From: JAAXVQ01 sp964604705
GTDB taxonomy: Bacteria; Oederibacteriota; JAAXVQ01
DNA length: 64,000 bases
NCBI GenBank assembly: GCA_964604705.1
Contig: CAZSAP010000007.1
Span: forward strand, 180,545 to 244,544
Direction of reading: 5' to 3'
This document shows positions 17,932 to 26,436 of the stretch, in pieces. The notes under the pieces are model-generated. The model was not told the origin of the DNA and did no database searches. It saw only the letters and a list, made by a program, of their open reading frames with translations. The translations under genes were made by a program, and so were the position numbers. Within the stretch, counting starts at the first letter, position 1, and every line of letters starts with the position of its first letter.

Positions 17932-18289
17932 GCGAAAGATTAGATCTATCCCAAAACCATTAAAAGGAATTGCGCAACACTTAATTGCGCAATGGACGAA
18001 AAAGGTTGAGACGATCGATCAACTTTATGCTGAAGTTTGGAAAGATGCGGTGGGCGAGCGCGTTTCTGGTCATACTATGATTGATAGAATACATAAAGGA
18101 AAAGTATATGTTATTGTTGAGAATTCAATGTGGATGAATGAGTTGACATTTTTAAAGGATCAGATTAAAATGAATCTTGGTAAAGCATTTGCTAACAATG
18201 GTGTAGTTGTTGAAGAGATTATATTTAAATTGGGAATGATAAGAAAGAATTCGGAGCTATCTTCTGATGTCCCTCCACTTGGGAAATGA
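17921..18289 (+). CDS. dciA: DciA-like (DUF721) replicative helicase loader
   Basis: DUF721/DciA proteins recruit or load the replicative helicase DnaB in bacteria that lack DnaC or DnaI. The 122-residue product has the typical features: a short basic N-terminus, then WTKKVETIDQLYAEVWKDAVG (the W-x8-W style core) and GKVYVIVENSMWMNELTFLK. The start at 17921 overlaps recF by 11 bases and matches family length. Location directly after recF and before gyrB is the usual place for DUF721 genes. Assignment rests on family pattern and context. Confidence 0.87.
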   Translation: MENERKIRSIPKPLKGIAQHLIAQWTKKVETIDQLYAEVWKDAVGERVSGHTMIDRIHKGKVYVIVENSMWMNELTFLKDQIKMNLGKAFANNGVVVEEIIFKLGMIRKNSELSSDVPPLGK

Positions 18290-18533
18290 TTTTATTATAT
18301 CGACAAAGCAAATTATAAGCATTCTGAACATACATGGGGTGACAGGTGATCGGTATTCACCGTTTAACATAGGAAAGAAAAGCGTTTTTCGTAAAAGGAA
18401 AATTGGACCTGGTCCTTATCGTTCGGCTGTTTTGTGTTGCAAAGGGACGGTCTATTTATCGCCCATAGATGCAACTACGCTGACAAAGCGCTTTAAAAGT
18501 GAGCGTTTAATATATAAAAATTGTTTTGTATGA
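18267..18533 (+). CDS. RemB/YaaB-like DUF370 family protein
   Basis: The 88-residue protein begins MSLHLGNDFIISTKQIISIL and contains VYLSPIDATTLTKRF near its end. Both are typical of the RemB/YaaB branch of DUF370 (the extracellular-matrix-regulator family). In Bacillus subtilis remB sits exactly between recF and gyrB, as here. The family members are small DNA-binding or regulatory proteins. Function in this organism is unknown. It overlaps dciA by 23 bases, which suggests translational coupling of recF-dciA-remB. Confidence 0.8.
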   Translation: MSLHLGNDFIISTKQIISILNIHGVTGDRYSPFNIGKKSVFRKRKIGPGPYRSAVLCCKGTVYLSPIDATTLTKRFKSERLIYKNCFV

Positions 18534-18582
18534 AAACAAGGATACTCTGAAAACTTGGAAAGCTGTTTATCGGAGGAGATGA

Positions 18583-21294
18583 ATGGTAAAAATGAATAAA
18601 AAAGATAATAAAAAAGACAAAAAAAACAATAAAAAAGAAGAAAAAGTTAAAAAAACACAAAATAAATTAGATAAAAAGGAAAATTTGAAACATAAAACAG
18701 CGGAAAAGATTACCATAACAGAAGAAGATAAAGCAATGGCTGCCGATATGGCCGATCAGCTATTGGATCAGCAAGCACCCACTGCTGCTTCGTCAGGAAG
18801 TGGAAGTTATGGTGCTGATAAAATTACGGTATTGGAAGGCTTGGAGGCCGTACGTCGGCGTCCGGCAATGTATATTGGAAACACGGCCGTCGAAGGCTTG
18901 CATCACCTAGTCTATGAAGTTGTTGATAACTCCATTGACGAAGCACTCGCGGGATATTGTACAGATGTGGAAGTTATCATTCATGCAGATAACTCCATTA
19001 CGGTTATTGATAATGGTCGTGGCATTCCGGTTGAAGAACAAAAGCAACTCAAGAAATCGGCGTTGGAAGTTGTCATGACGGTTTTACATGCGGGTGGAAA
19101 GTTTGACCATAACGCTTATAAAGTTTCGGGCGGTTTGCACGGTGTGGGTGTATCGTGCGTAAATGCGCTTTCGGAGTTTTTGGAAGTGGAAGTACGGCGC
19201 GATGGAAAAGTGTATACACAGTCGTATAAGCGCGGAGTACCTGCCACGAAGGTTGAGTGTATTGGCGTTACCAAGAAAACCGGGACGAAGGTTTTATTCA
19301 AACCTGATTCAACCGTGTTCACGGTCACGGAGTATTCGTTTGATACACTGGCGCATCGTCTACGTGAATTAGCTTTTTTGAATAAGGGAATTCGCATCAC
19401 CCTGAAAGATGAACGTGGTGAGGAAAAAAGTGCCCAGTATCAGTTTGAAGGTGGCATTGTTGCCTTCGTGAAACATTTGAACGTGAATCGTAATGTGGTC
19501 CATCATTTCCCAATTTATTTTCAAAAAGAACGTGAAGGGTTTGCCATCGAAGTGGCCATGCAGTACAACGATGCTTACTCGGAAAACATCTTTACGTACG
19601 CCAATAACATTAATACAGTTGAAGGCGGAATGCACCTTGTAGGGTTTAAATCCGCGCTTACTCGTTGTTCAAATGATTTTGCGAAAAAACAAAATCTCAT
19701 CAAAAATGACAGCATGAGCATTCAGGGCGAAGATATCCGTGAAGGTCTCACGGCCGTTATTTCAGTTAAAATCAGCGATCCACAATTTGAAGGTCAAACC
19801 AAAACGAAATTAGGCAACAGTGAAGTCAAGGGTTGGACAGAAGTGGCTGTGAATGAAGCCCTGACCAATTTCTTTGAAGAAAATCCGGGTGTTGCGCGGC
19901 GCATTGTTGAAAAATCAGTTTTGGCAGCACAAGCTCGTGAAGCGGCACGTAAGGCTCGCGAGTTAACACGGCGCAAAGGTGCACTGGAAGGGCTGAGTTT
20001 GCCGGGGAAATTGGCAGACTGTTCTGAGTCCGATCCTGCTTTATCGGAGTTGTACCTTGTAGAGGGTGACTCGGCCGGTGGTTCAGCCAAGCAAGGACGC
20101 AATCGTCGTTTTCAAGCGATCTTGCCGTTGAAAGGTAAGATTTTGAATGTTGAGAAAGCCCGCATTGACAAGATTTTATCCAACGAAGAAATCCGTACCA
20201 TCATTACGGCTATGGGATGCGGCATCGGAGAAACGGAGTTTAACCTTTCAAAAGCGCGCTACCACAAGATCATCATCATGACCGACGCTGACGTGGACGG
20301 GGCGCACATTCGCACGTTGTTGTTGACCCTGTTTTTCCGTCAGATGAAACAGCTGATTGACAATGGCTTTGTTTACATTGCCCAACCGCCGTTGTACCGC
20401 GTTAAGAAAAATCGCGAAGAAAAATACATTCAAAATGAGGCTGCGTTGGATCGTTACCTCATGGAGGCATCGGTCGCAGAAGCAAAATTAAAACCCATGC
20501 TGGCTGGACAGAAAAATCCAACCTTACAGGGTGCGAAGTTGGAAGAGTTTTTAAAAGCCATCATTGATATCATGCATCTCATGCCCAAACTCGTAAAGCG
20601 CGGGCTTACGTTGGAAGAGTACATTCAGCTTCGTTCATCAAAAAATAAGTTGCCCATGTACGAAGTTCCAACAGCGGAAGGGCCCAAGTATGTTTACAGC
20701 GATGAAGAATTGGAGAAACTGCTGAACAAATTGGAAAAGGCATCCAAAGAAGAGAGTAAAACCGAAAAGGCTCCCAAAGAAAAGAAATCAGGGAAGAGCA
20801 AAGAGGTTGACGAGGAAGTCCAGGCAAACGTTGAAGTCGTTACGACACCTAAGTATGTTGCGGTAAAAGATATTGGGGAACTGCGTTTGGTCGAAAACTG
20901 TATTCAGAAACTGGAAAAATTGGGAGTGGATATAGCGGGTGTACTTGAGGCGCAAAAGGAAAACGCGCAAAAGAAAAAGCCCCAACCATTGTTTTCATTG
21001 GAATTGGCGGACGAGAGCTCGGAGTTGTTTTCCATTCATGAGGTCATTGAACATATCAAGGCGGCGGGCAAAAAAGGCCAGACCATTCAGCGGTATAAAG
21101 GCTTGGGTGAAATGAATCCCGAACAGCTTTGGACGACTACCATGGATCCGGCCAATCGCACCTTGTTGCAGGTAAAGATTGAGGACGCGGCGGCAGCCGA
21201 TCAAATTTTTAATACCCTCATGGGTGATCAGGTTGAACCGCGACGTAAATTTATTGAAATGCATGCACCTGAAGTTCGGAACTTGGATATCTAA
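18583..21294 (+). CDS. gyrB: DNA gyrase subunit B
   Basis: ATPase subunit of gyrase. The 903-residue protein has the GHKL ATPase domain (VVDNSIDEALAGYC, DNGRGIP, GGLHGVGVSCVNALS), the transducer, and the Toprim domain (VEGDSAGGSAKQGR, MTDADVDGAHIRTLLL). The C-terminal gyrase motif is QRYKGLGEMNPEQLW. Two features are unusual. About 80 extra residues precede the ATPase domain; the first 40 are extremely Lys/Asn-rich. A long insertion (roughly residues 620-830), including a Lys/Glu-rich stretch, lies between Toprim and the C-terminus, comparable in place to the insert of E. coli GyrB. Base composition shifts from AT-rich to GC-richer within the gene. GGAGGAG precedes the ATG at 18583. Confidence 0.97.
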   Translation: MVKMNKKDNKKDKKNNKKEEKVKKTQNKLDKKENLKHKTAEKITITEEDKAMAADMADQLLDQQAPTAASSGSGSYGADKITVLEGLEAVRRRPAMYIGNTAVEGLHHLVYEVVDNSIDEALAGYCTDVEVIIHADNSITVIDNGRGIPVEEQKQLKKSALEVVMTVLHAGGKFDHNAYKVSGGLHGVGVSCVNALSEFLEVEVRRDGKVYTQSYKRGVPATKVECIGVTKKTGTKVLFKPDSTVFTVTEYSFDTLAHRLRELAFLNKGIRITLKDERGEEKSAQYQFEGGIVAFVKHLNVNRNVVHHFPIYFQKEREGFAIEVAMQYNDAYSENIFTYANNINTVEGGMHLVGFKSALTRCSNDFAKKQNLIKNDSMSIQGEDIREGLTAVISVKISDPQFEGQTKTKLGNSEVKGWTEVAVNEALTNFFEENPGVARRIVEKSVLAAQAREAARKARELTRRKGALEGLSLPGKLADCSESDPALSELYLVEGDSAGGSAKQGRNRRFQAILPLKGKILNVEKARIDKILSNEEIRTIITAMGCGIGETEFNLSKARYHKIIIMTDADVDGAHIRTLLLTLFFRQMKQLIDNGFVYIAQPPLYRVKKNREEKYIQNEAALDRYLMEASVAEAKLKPMLAGQKNPTLQGAKLEEFLKAIIDIMHLMPKLVKRGLTLEEYIQLRSSKNKLPMYEVPTAEGPKYVYSDEELEKLLNKLEKASKEESKTEKAPKEKKSGKSKEVDEEVQANVEVVTTPKYVAVKDIGELRLVENCIQKLEKLGVDIAGVLEAQKENAQKKKPQPLFSLELADESSELFSIHEVIEHIKAAGKKGQTIQRYKGLGEMNPEQLWTTTMDPANRTLLQVKIEDAAAADQIFNTLMGDQVEPRRKFIEMHAPEVRNLDI

Positions 21295-21351
21295 AAATCA
21301 CGCACTCATAACACAGGGTGTGTTTGTTAATTGTGAAACAAAGAGGCGGCT

Positions 21352-22638
21352 ATGTTAGATCGAAAATTGCTCCGAGAAAATCCAGATCTAGTCCGGCAAG
21401 CACTTCAGGATCGGCATTCAACGATTCAGTTGAATCCCATTTTGGAAAAAGAAAGCCGGAAACGTGAGCTGTTGGTCAGTGTCGAAAAACTTAAGGCCGA
21501 ACGCAATCAAGCCAGTGAAGCCGTGGGCAAGAAAAAGTCCAAAGGTGAAGATGCTTCGGTAGAGATTGAGGCTTCGCGTATACTCGGGGATAAGATTAAG
21601 GTGTTGTCGGATGAGTTGGAGGCATTGGAAACGGAACTCAATGCCGCCATGTTGCGCATTCCAAACATCCCGCATGCATCCATTCCGCGTGGTTCGAGTG
21701 CAGAAGAAAATTTGGAAGTCAGGCGTTGGGGAACGGCTCCGACGTTGTCGTTTACGCCTAAACCACATTGGGAATTGGGTGAGCAACTGGGTATTTTGGA
21801 TTTTGAGCGTGCCACCAAGATTTCCGGCGCTCGGTTTGTGGTGTATCGTGGAGCCGGTGCGCGCTTGGAACGGGCGTTGATCCAATTCATGTTGGATACA
21901 GATACACAAGAGGGTGGCTATACGGAGATCATCCCTCCGCTTATGGTCAACCAAGCCAGCATGCAGGGAACCGGACAATTTCCCAACTTGGTTAATGATA
22001 TGTTCAAGGTACAGGATGAAGATTTGTATTTGATTCCTACCGCGGAAGTTCCGGTCACCAATTTGCATCGGGATGAGATTTTAAAACAATCTGAACTTCC
22101 GATTAAATATGCCGCCTACACACCCTGTTTCCGAAAGGAAGCGGGTTCTTATGGAAAAGACACCAAGGGCATTGTCCGCCAGCATCAGTTTAATAAAGTT
22201 GAGTTGGTGAAAATTACGTCACCCGAAACCTCCTACGATGAGTTGGAAAGTTTGGTGGGTGATGCAGAGAAATTGCTCCAACGTTTGGGGCTGCACTACC
22301 GAGTCATGTTGTTGTGCTCGGGAGATATTTCTTTTTCAGCGGCCAAGTGCTATGACTTGGAAGTATGGCATGCTGGGGTCAGCCGATTTTGGGAAGTATC
22401 GTCGTGTTCCAATTTTGAGGATTTTCAAGCGCGTCGAGCCAGCATACGTTTTAAGGATAAGGAAAACAAAACCCGACTTTGTCACACGTTAAACGGTTCA
22501 GGGTTGGCGACATCGAGACTTCTGCCGGCGATTATTGAAAATTATCAGCAACCGGACGGAAGCATTCTCATCCCCGAAGTATTACAACCTTACGTGGGTG
22601 GAAAGAAAAAGATAGGCAAAGACGGAAATTTCGAATAA
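21352..22638 (+). CDS. serS: Seryl-tRNA synthetase
   Basis: Class II synthetase that charges tRNA-Ser. The 428-residue product has the N-terminal tRNA-binding coiled-coil arm (about residues 25-105) and the catalytic core with motif 2 (CFRKEAGSYGKDTKG) and motif 3 (NGSGLATSRLLPAIIENY). The start MLDRKLLRENPDLVRQAL is the family standard. AGAGGCGG is the ribosome-binding site. Two tRNA-Ser genes follow immediately on the same strand. Confidence 0.98.
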   Translation: MLDRKLLRENPDLVRQALQDRHSTIQLNPILEKESRKRELLVSVEKLKAERNQASEAVGKKKSKGEDASVEIEASRILGDKIKVLSDELEALETELNAAMLRIPNIPHASIPRGSSAEENLEVRRWGTAPTLSFTPKPHWELGEQLGILDFERATKISGARFVVYRGAGARLERALIQFMLDTDTQEGGYTEIIPPLMVNQASMQGTGQFPNLVNDMFKVQDEDLYLIPTAEVPVTNLHRDEILKQSELPIKYAAYTPCFRKEAGSYGKDTKGIVRQHQFNKVELVKITSPETSYDELESLVGDAEKLLQRLGLHYRVMLLCSGDISFSAAKCYDLEVWHAGVSRFWEVSSCSNFEDFQARRASIRFKDKENKTRLCHTLNGSGLATSRLLPAIIENYQQPDGSILIPEVLQPYVGGKKKIGKDGNFE

Positions 22639-22662
22639 AATACGCAGGCTCAAATTGAAAGG

Positions 22663-22750
22663 GGAGGGCTAGCCTAATTGGTAAGGCAGCAGACTTGAAA
22701 TCTGCCGTCCTTTACTGGACATGGGGGTTCGAGTCCCTCGCCCTCCGCCA
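22663..22750 (+). tRNA. tRNA-Ser (anticodon TGA)
   Basis: An 88-base type II tRNA. The acceptor stem is GGAGGGC (22663-22669) paired with GCCCTCC, followed by discriminator G and an encoded CCA. The anticodon arm GCAGA-CTTGAAA-TCTGC gives anticodon TGA at 22696-22698, which reads UCA. A long variable arm (around CCTTTACTGGACATGGG) and the GGTTCGAGTCC T-arm are present. The long variable arm is the identity element of tRNA-Ser. Confidence 0.96.
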
Positions 22751-22820
22751 GTAAGCCTAAACCCATTTTGAGTGCAGCATGCGTTTAAAATACGTTCACG
22801 TGGTTTGCGTCTTAAAGCAC

Positions 22821-22913
<93 letters not shown>

Positions 22914-22987
22914 GTTTTTCTTCCGTTCACATCCCCACTAAATGAAAGTCACCGCAGAAAACGATTTTTTGGAAAAAGCATTTCATA

Positions 22988-22993
22988 TATAAT
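22988..22993 (+). promoter_or_regulatory. TATAAT -10 box next to the start codon (possible leaderless mRNA)
   Basis: A perfect TATAAT lies at 22988-22993, only 5 bases before the ATG at 22999. No Shine-Dalgarno sequence is visible. Transcription from this box would begin at or within a base or two of the ATG. A clear -35 box is missing; the region upstream is T-rich (22965-22970). Confidence 0.4.
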
Positions 22994-22998
22994 ACATC

Positions 22999-23478
22999 AT
23001 GCGCTTTGGTGTTCTTTCCGATACTCATATTCCTGAACGCGCGCGGTTTTTACCCCCGGCCGTGTTTGAGATTTTTTCCGGCGTAGATCGCATCCTGCAC
23101 GCAGGCGATATCGTTCGCCCGTCGGTGTTGGATGAGCTCTCGGCGGTGGCGCCGGTGACTGCGGTCCGCGGGAACATGGATGATCCGTCGTTAGGGTTGC
23201 CGTTGAAAAAAACGTTAACCTACGATGGCACCACGCTGGGAATCATTCATGGCGCGGGTGGGTCGAAGCTGAACATTCGTGAACGCATTGTGCGTGAGTT
23301 TGTTCGCCCGCGCATCATTATCTATGGGCACACGCATGAAGCGTTTTGGGGCGAAGAAAACGGTGTTTGGTTTTTAAATCCAGGAAGTCCTACGGATACT
23401 GTAGTGGCGGAATACCGCTCGGTGGGCGTGTTAACCGTGGAACCAGGATTGATTCGAGGGGAGATTATCCGACTATGA
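22999..23478 (+). CDS. YfcE/MJ0936-type metallophosphoesterase
   Basis: A 159-residue calcineurin-like phosphodiesterase of the YfcE/MJ0936 group. The metal-binding motifs are all present: DTH (residues 8-10), HAGDIV, RGNMD, IIHG, YGHTH and NPGSPT. Homologues hydrolyse phosphodiester model substrates; the natural substrate is unknown. The last bases overlap the following kinase gene (ATGA), so the two are probably co-translated, which is an unusual pairing. Confidence 0.9.
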   Translation: MRFGVLSDTHIPERARFLPPAVFEIFSGVDRILHAGDIVRPSVLDELSAVAPVTAVRGNMDDPSLGLPLKKTLTYDGTTLGIIHGAGGSKLNIRERIVREFVRPRIIIYGHTHEAFWGEENGVWFLNPGSPTDTVVAEYRSVGVLTVEPGLIRGEIIRL

Positions 23479-25400
23479 CTTCGGCCTCGGACGAAAACGA
23501 AAAACAAGAACGGCGCCGCCGCAGTATAGAAACCAAGGCGATACAGATCAAGACTGGCCTGAAACGAAAATTAGCCATCATGATCATGTTGTTGGTTGGT
23601 GGATTGTCGGCGGTATTCTTCCTCTTCTTTTTTAATGAAGAAAAGAATCTCCTATCGCAAGCGTTTGAAAAGCGCGGCTTGGCTCTGGCGAACAACATGG
23701 CGCGCAATGTTGAAATCTATCTTACCCGCCCGATTGCTCCGGAAGTAAAAATCCTCCTGAAAAATTTATTCGACATTAAAGAAATTCTATACGTTGGTCT
23801 TTGGGATCAAAAGGGTGAGTTGGTGATGATGACGGCGTACAATAGGCCGGTAAAAATTCCGGCCTTGGCGCCTGAAGAATTAAATACCCAAGAGGAAGTG
23901 GTGCGCAATCTTTCCATCGAGACCTTAGGGCATGTGAGCGATGTCGTGGTTCCGATCTGGAAAGTCAAACAAAGCCTAAACAGCGTTCCGTCGGCGGCTC
24001 GATTGTATCGCGGGTTGGATAACAACGAGATTCAAAAACTATTGTCTCCGAACAAGCTTTCACTGGAACGCGTAGGAACCGTGCGCATCGGGTTTTCGCA
24101 AGCGGGCATACGGGCGGAGCTGCAGAGAAAAAGCCTGATCGTGATTGCCTTTGGTTTGTTGTTTCTGGGTTTTGGCCTGGCGAGTTTGCTTTTTCTGGCA
24201 CGCGTGATAGTGGATCCCATACAGCGTCTGGCGCGAGCCATGAACATAGTGTCCTCGGAACATAATGAGTTTGATGAAAATGGTTTGCCCCGCGTCCAGC
24301 ATTTTCGTCGGGTGAATGACTTTGACCTGAACGTCAAGACGCGCGATGAGATTGAGCAGTTGGCCGACGACTTTCGTTCGATGGTCAAAAAGCTAGAAGA
24401 CTCCTATGCCCGCTTGGAAGTAATCATTGCCGACAAGAGCCGGATTGCCTTGGAAAAAACAAAACTGGCCGACGAACTTCAAATGCTGAACCAGTCCTTG
24501 GAAGTGACGATTCGTGACCGAACGCGTGAAATTGTTGAGAAGAATTTAAAGCTTTACGAACTCTCAGAAGAACTACAGTTCCAGAAAGAAGATTTGGTGC
24601 GCATGAACGAGCAGTTGGAAAAAACCTCGCGCATGAAATCGTCGTTTCTGGCGAACATGTCGCATGAGCTCCGCACTCCGTTGAATTCCATTATTGGATT
24701 TGCCGAAATCCTGAAAGACAAAATGTTCGGAGATTTTAATGAACGCCAGGAGAAATACCTTTCGCACATTCTGACCTCGGGGCGCCATCTCCTCCAATTG
24801 ATCAACAACATTTTGGATCTTTCGAAAGTCGAAGCCGGAAAAATGAAGTTGAATCTCGAGCCGTTCTCGGTAAACCGGGTGGTGGATGAGGTTCAGACAA
24901 TTATTAAAACCTTGGCGTACAAGAAGAATATAGAGATACAGCTCGATTTGAGTCCCGAAGTCATCATGTATGGAGATGCAGCCAAGCTCAAGCAAATTCT
25001 TTACAATCTCCTATCCAACGCCATCAAGTTCACGCCGGAAAAAGGCATGGTGGCCGTACATACGGAGGAAGTGTTGCCGGAGATATCTTTGGAGCGGGGG
25101 CTGAGCACGCCACTGGTGGTCACGGCCGCCTCGCTTTTGCTGACGGTCAAGGATACAGGGATCGGCATCAGCCCCGATGATCAAGAACGCATCTTTTTGG
25201 AATTTGAGCAATCCGAACAGACTCGGGGCAAGGGGTACGAGGGCACGGGTCTGGGCTTGGCGCTTACGCGGAAGCTGGTTGAACTGCACGGTGGGCAGAT
25301 ATGGGTTCAAAGCCAAGTGGGCGAGGGTTCGGCGTTCAGCATCCTACTGCCCATCAAGGGAACGGCGACCGATGAAAGCGCGGAAGGAGTATGTGAATGA
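23475..25400 (+). CDS. Membrane sensor histidine kinase (canonical)
   Basis: The start at 23475 overlaps the phosphoesterase stop (ATGA). The 641-residue protein has a basic cytoplasmic start, a membrane segment (about 31-53), an extracytoplasmic sensor (about 55-210), a second membrane segment (about 214-238), a HAMP region (DPIQRLARAM), a coiled coil, then HisKA with ANMSHELRTPLNSIIGF (His397 as phosphoacceptor). The ATPase domain has NLLSNAIKFTP, DTGIGISPDDQERIF and GTGLGLALTRKLVELHGG. All catalytic boxes are intact, in contrast to the kinase-like protein at 3.8 kb. It overlaps the following receiver gene by 4 bases, so the two form a two-component pair. Signal unknown. Confidence 0.95.
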   Translation: MTSASDENEKQERRRRSIETKAIQIKTGLKRKLAIMIMLLVGGLSAVFFLFFFNEEKNLLSQAFEKRGLALANNMARNVEIYLTRPIAPEVKILLKNLFDIKEILYVGLWDQKGELVMMTAYNRPVKIPALAPEELNTQEEVVRNLSIETLGHVSDVVVPIWKVKQSLNSVPSAARLYRGLDNNEIQKLLSPNKLSLERVGTVRIGFSQAGIRAELQRKSLIVIAFGLLFLGFGLASLLFLARVIVDPIQRLARAMNIVSSEHNEFDENGLPRVQHFRRVNDFDLNVKTRDEIEQLADDFRSMVKKLEDSYARLEVIIADKSRIALEKTKLADELQMLNQSLEVTIRDRTREIVEKNLKLYELSEELQFQKEDLVRMNEQLEKTSRMKSSFLANMSHELRTPLNSIIGFAEILKDKMFGDFNERQEKYLSHILTSGRHLLQLINNILDLSKVEAGKMKLNLEPFSVNRVVDEVQTIIKTLAYKKNIEIQLDLSPEVIMYGDAAKLKQILYNLLSNAIKFTPEKGMVAVHTEEVLPEISLERGLSTPLVVTAASLLLTVKDTGIGISPDDQERIFLEFEQSEQTRGKGYEGTGLGLALTRKLVELHGGQIWVQSQVGEGSAFSILLPIKGTATDESAEGVCE

Positions 25401-25816
25401 TCGGGAACGAAGCTCCGTTGCCGGGTGCCTCCCATGTTCTGGTCGTCGAGGATAACGAGCTGAACATGGAACTGGTTCGAGATATTCTACGCGCATACGG
25501 GTATAAAGTTGGAGAGGCTTTTACGGGGCAGGAATGCATGCGTTACCTTGAGACCGCCTCGCCGAATTTGATCTTGATGGATCTCCAATTGCCGGATTTT
25601 GACGGCTACACCTTGGTTCAACGGCTCCGTCAAATGGAGCGATTTAAGACGATACCCATCATCGCCGTTACTGCGTTTGCCATGAAAGGCGATCGGGAAA
25701 AGGCCATGGCGGCCGGTTGCACGGGCGTAATTACCAAGCCCATTGATACGCGCGCGTTCCCCCGGCAAGTCGAAGCGTACCTCAAAGGATTTACCGAACA
25801 AACCCAGGACACCTAA
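25397..25816 (+). CDS. Single-domain response regulator
   Basis: A 139-residue receiver-only protein. The acidic pocket is E18-D19, the phosphoacceptor is Asp62 in LILMDLQLPDFDG, and the conserved VTAFAMKG and TKPID (Thr and Lys switch residues) follow. There is no output domain, as in DivK or CheY-like relays, so it probably passes phosphate on or acts by protein contact. Its start overlaps the upstream histidine kinase by 4 bases. Confidence 0.95.
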   Translation: MIGNEAPLPGASHVLVVEDNELNMELVRDILRAYGYKVGEAFTGQECMRYLETASPNLILMDLQLPDFDGYTLVQRLRQMERFKTIPIIAVTAFAMKGDREKAMAAGCTGVITKPIDTRAFPRQVEAYLKGFTEQTQDT

Positions 25817-25863
25817 AATCCAAAAACCGATGCCTGGAAGTAACCTTGAAGCATGGCAACGAT

Positions 25864-26436
25864 TTATTTACACATATTTTGAAAATGCAGGATCTGCGTT
25901 TCGGTGATGAGCATTTGAATGGGACGATCGTGCGTATGTACCGGAAGCGAATCCACCAGTTGACAATCAAACCCCACCCCAATGGTCCACCCGTGAAAGT
26001 GTGCCAGAAACCGATCGTAAAATCCGCCCCCGTATCCAATCCGGTAGCCGGCTCGGTCAAATCCAACCGCGGGAACAATCAGCAATTCAATGCTTTCGGG
26101 TTTTACCGGATGATCCTGGGGAGGTTGCCAAATCCCCATGGGTCCTTGTTCGAGAATTTGGTGAGGGGTCAAGCGGTAGAATGTCATCGGCTGGTTTTTG
26201 CCCGACACCACCGGCGCGGACATAGATTTACCTTCGGAGATTCCAGCCTGGACCAAACCGACGGTTGCGACTTCCTCAGGCATGGCCAAGTAACATCCCA
26301 CGGAACGGGCCCCTTTCCACTGGGCGGTGGCCATAAGCGTTTGTGTGATGTGTTCACTTGCGGCTTTTTTCTGTTCCAAGCTCATCAGACGTCGGGCGGA
26401 TTGGAGTTGTTGGCGGATAGAAGACTTTGAGGTCAT
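25864..26436 (-). CDS. 5-formyltetrahydrofolate cyclo-ligase
   Basis: Converts 5-formyl-THF to 5,10-methenyl-THF with ATP, which recycles a dead-end folate. The 190-residue protein has the family hallmarks: an N-terminal RQQLQSARRLMS-type segment, then IVPAVGFDRAGYRIGYGGGFYDRFL, where the glycine-rich stretch binds phosphate. It is the last gene of a four-gene leftward operon and overlaps the FMN reductase gene by 4 bases. Confidence 0.93.
   Translation of the reverse strand: MTSKSSIRQQLQSARRLMSLEQKKAASEHITQTLMATAQWKGARSVGCYLAMPEEVATVGLVQAGISEGKSMSAPVVSGKNQPMTFYRLTPHQILEQGPMGIWQPPQDHPVKPESIELLIVPAVGFDRAGYRIGYGGGFYDRFLAHFHGWTIGVGFDCQLVDSLPVHTHDRPIQMLITETQILHFQNMCK

Noticed and set aside
21295..21351. 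T-box leader upstream of serS
   Set aside because: The space is only 57 bases and has no T-box sequence or specifier hairpin.
25846..26430. 194-codon open frame antisense to the folate cyclo-ligase gene
   Set aside because: The cyclo-ligase frame has clear family motifs; the antisense frame has none.
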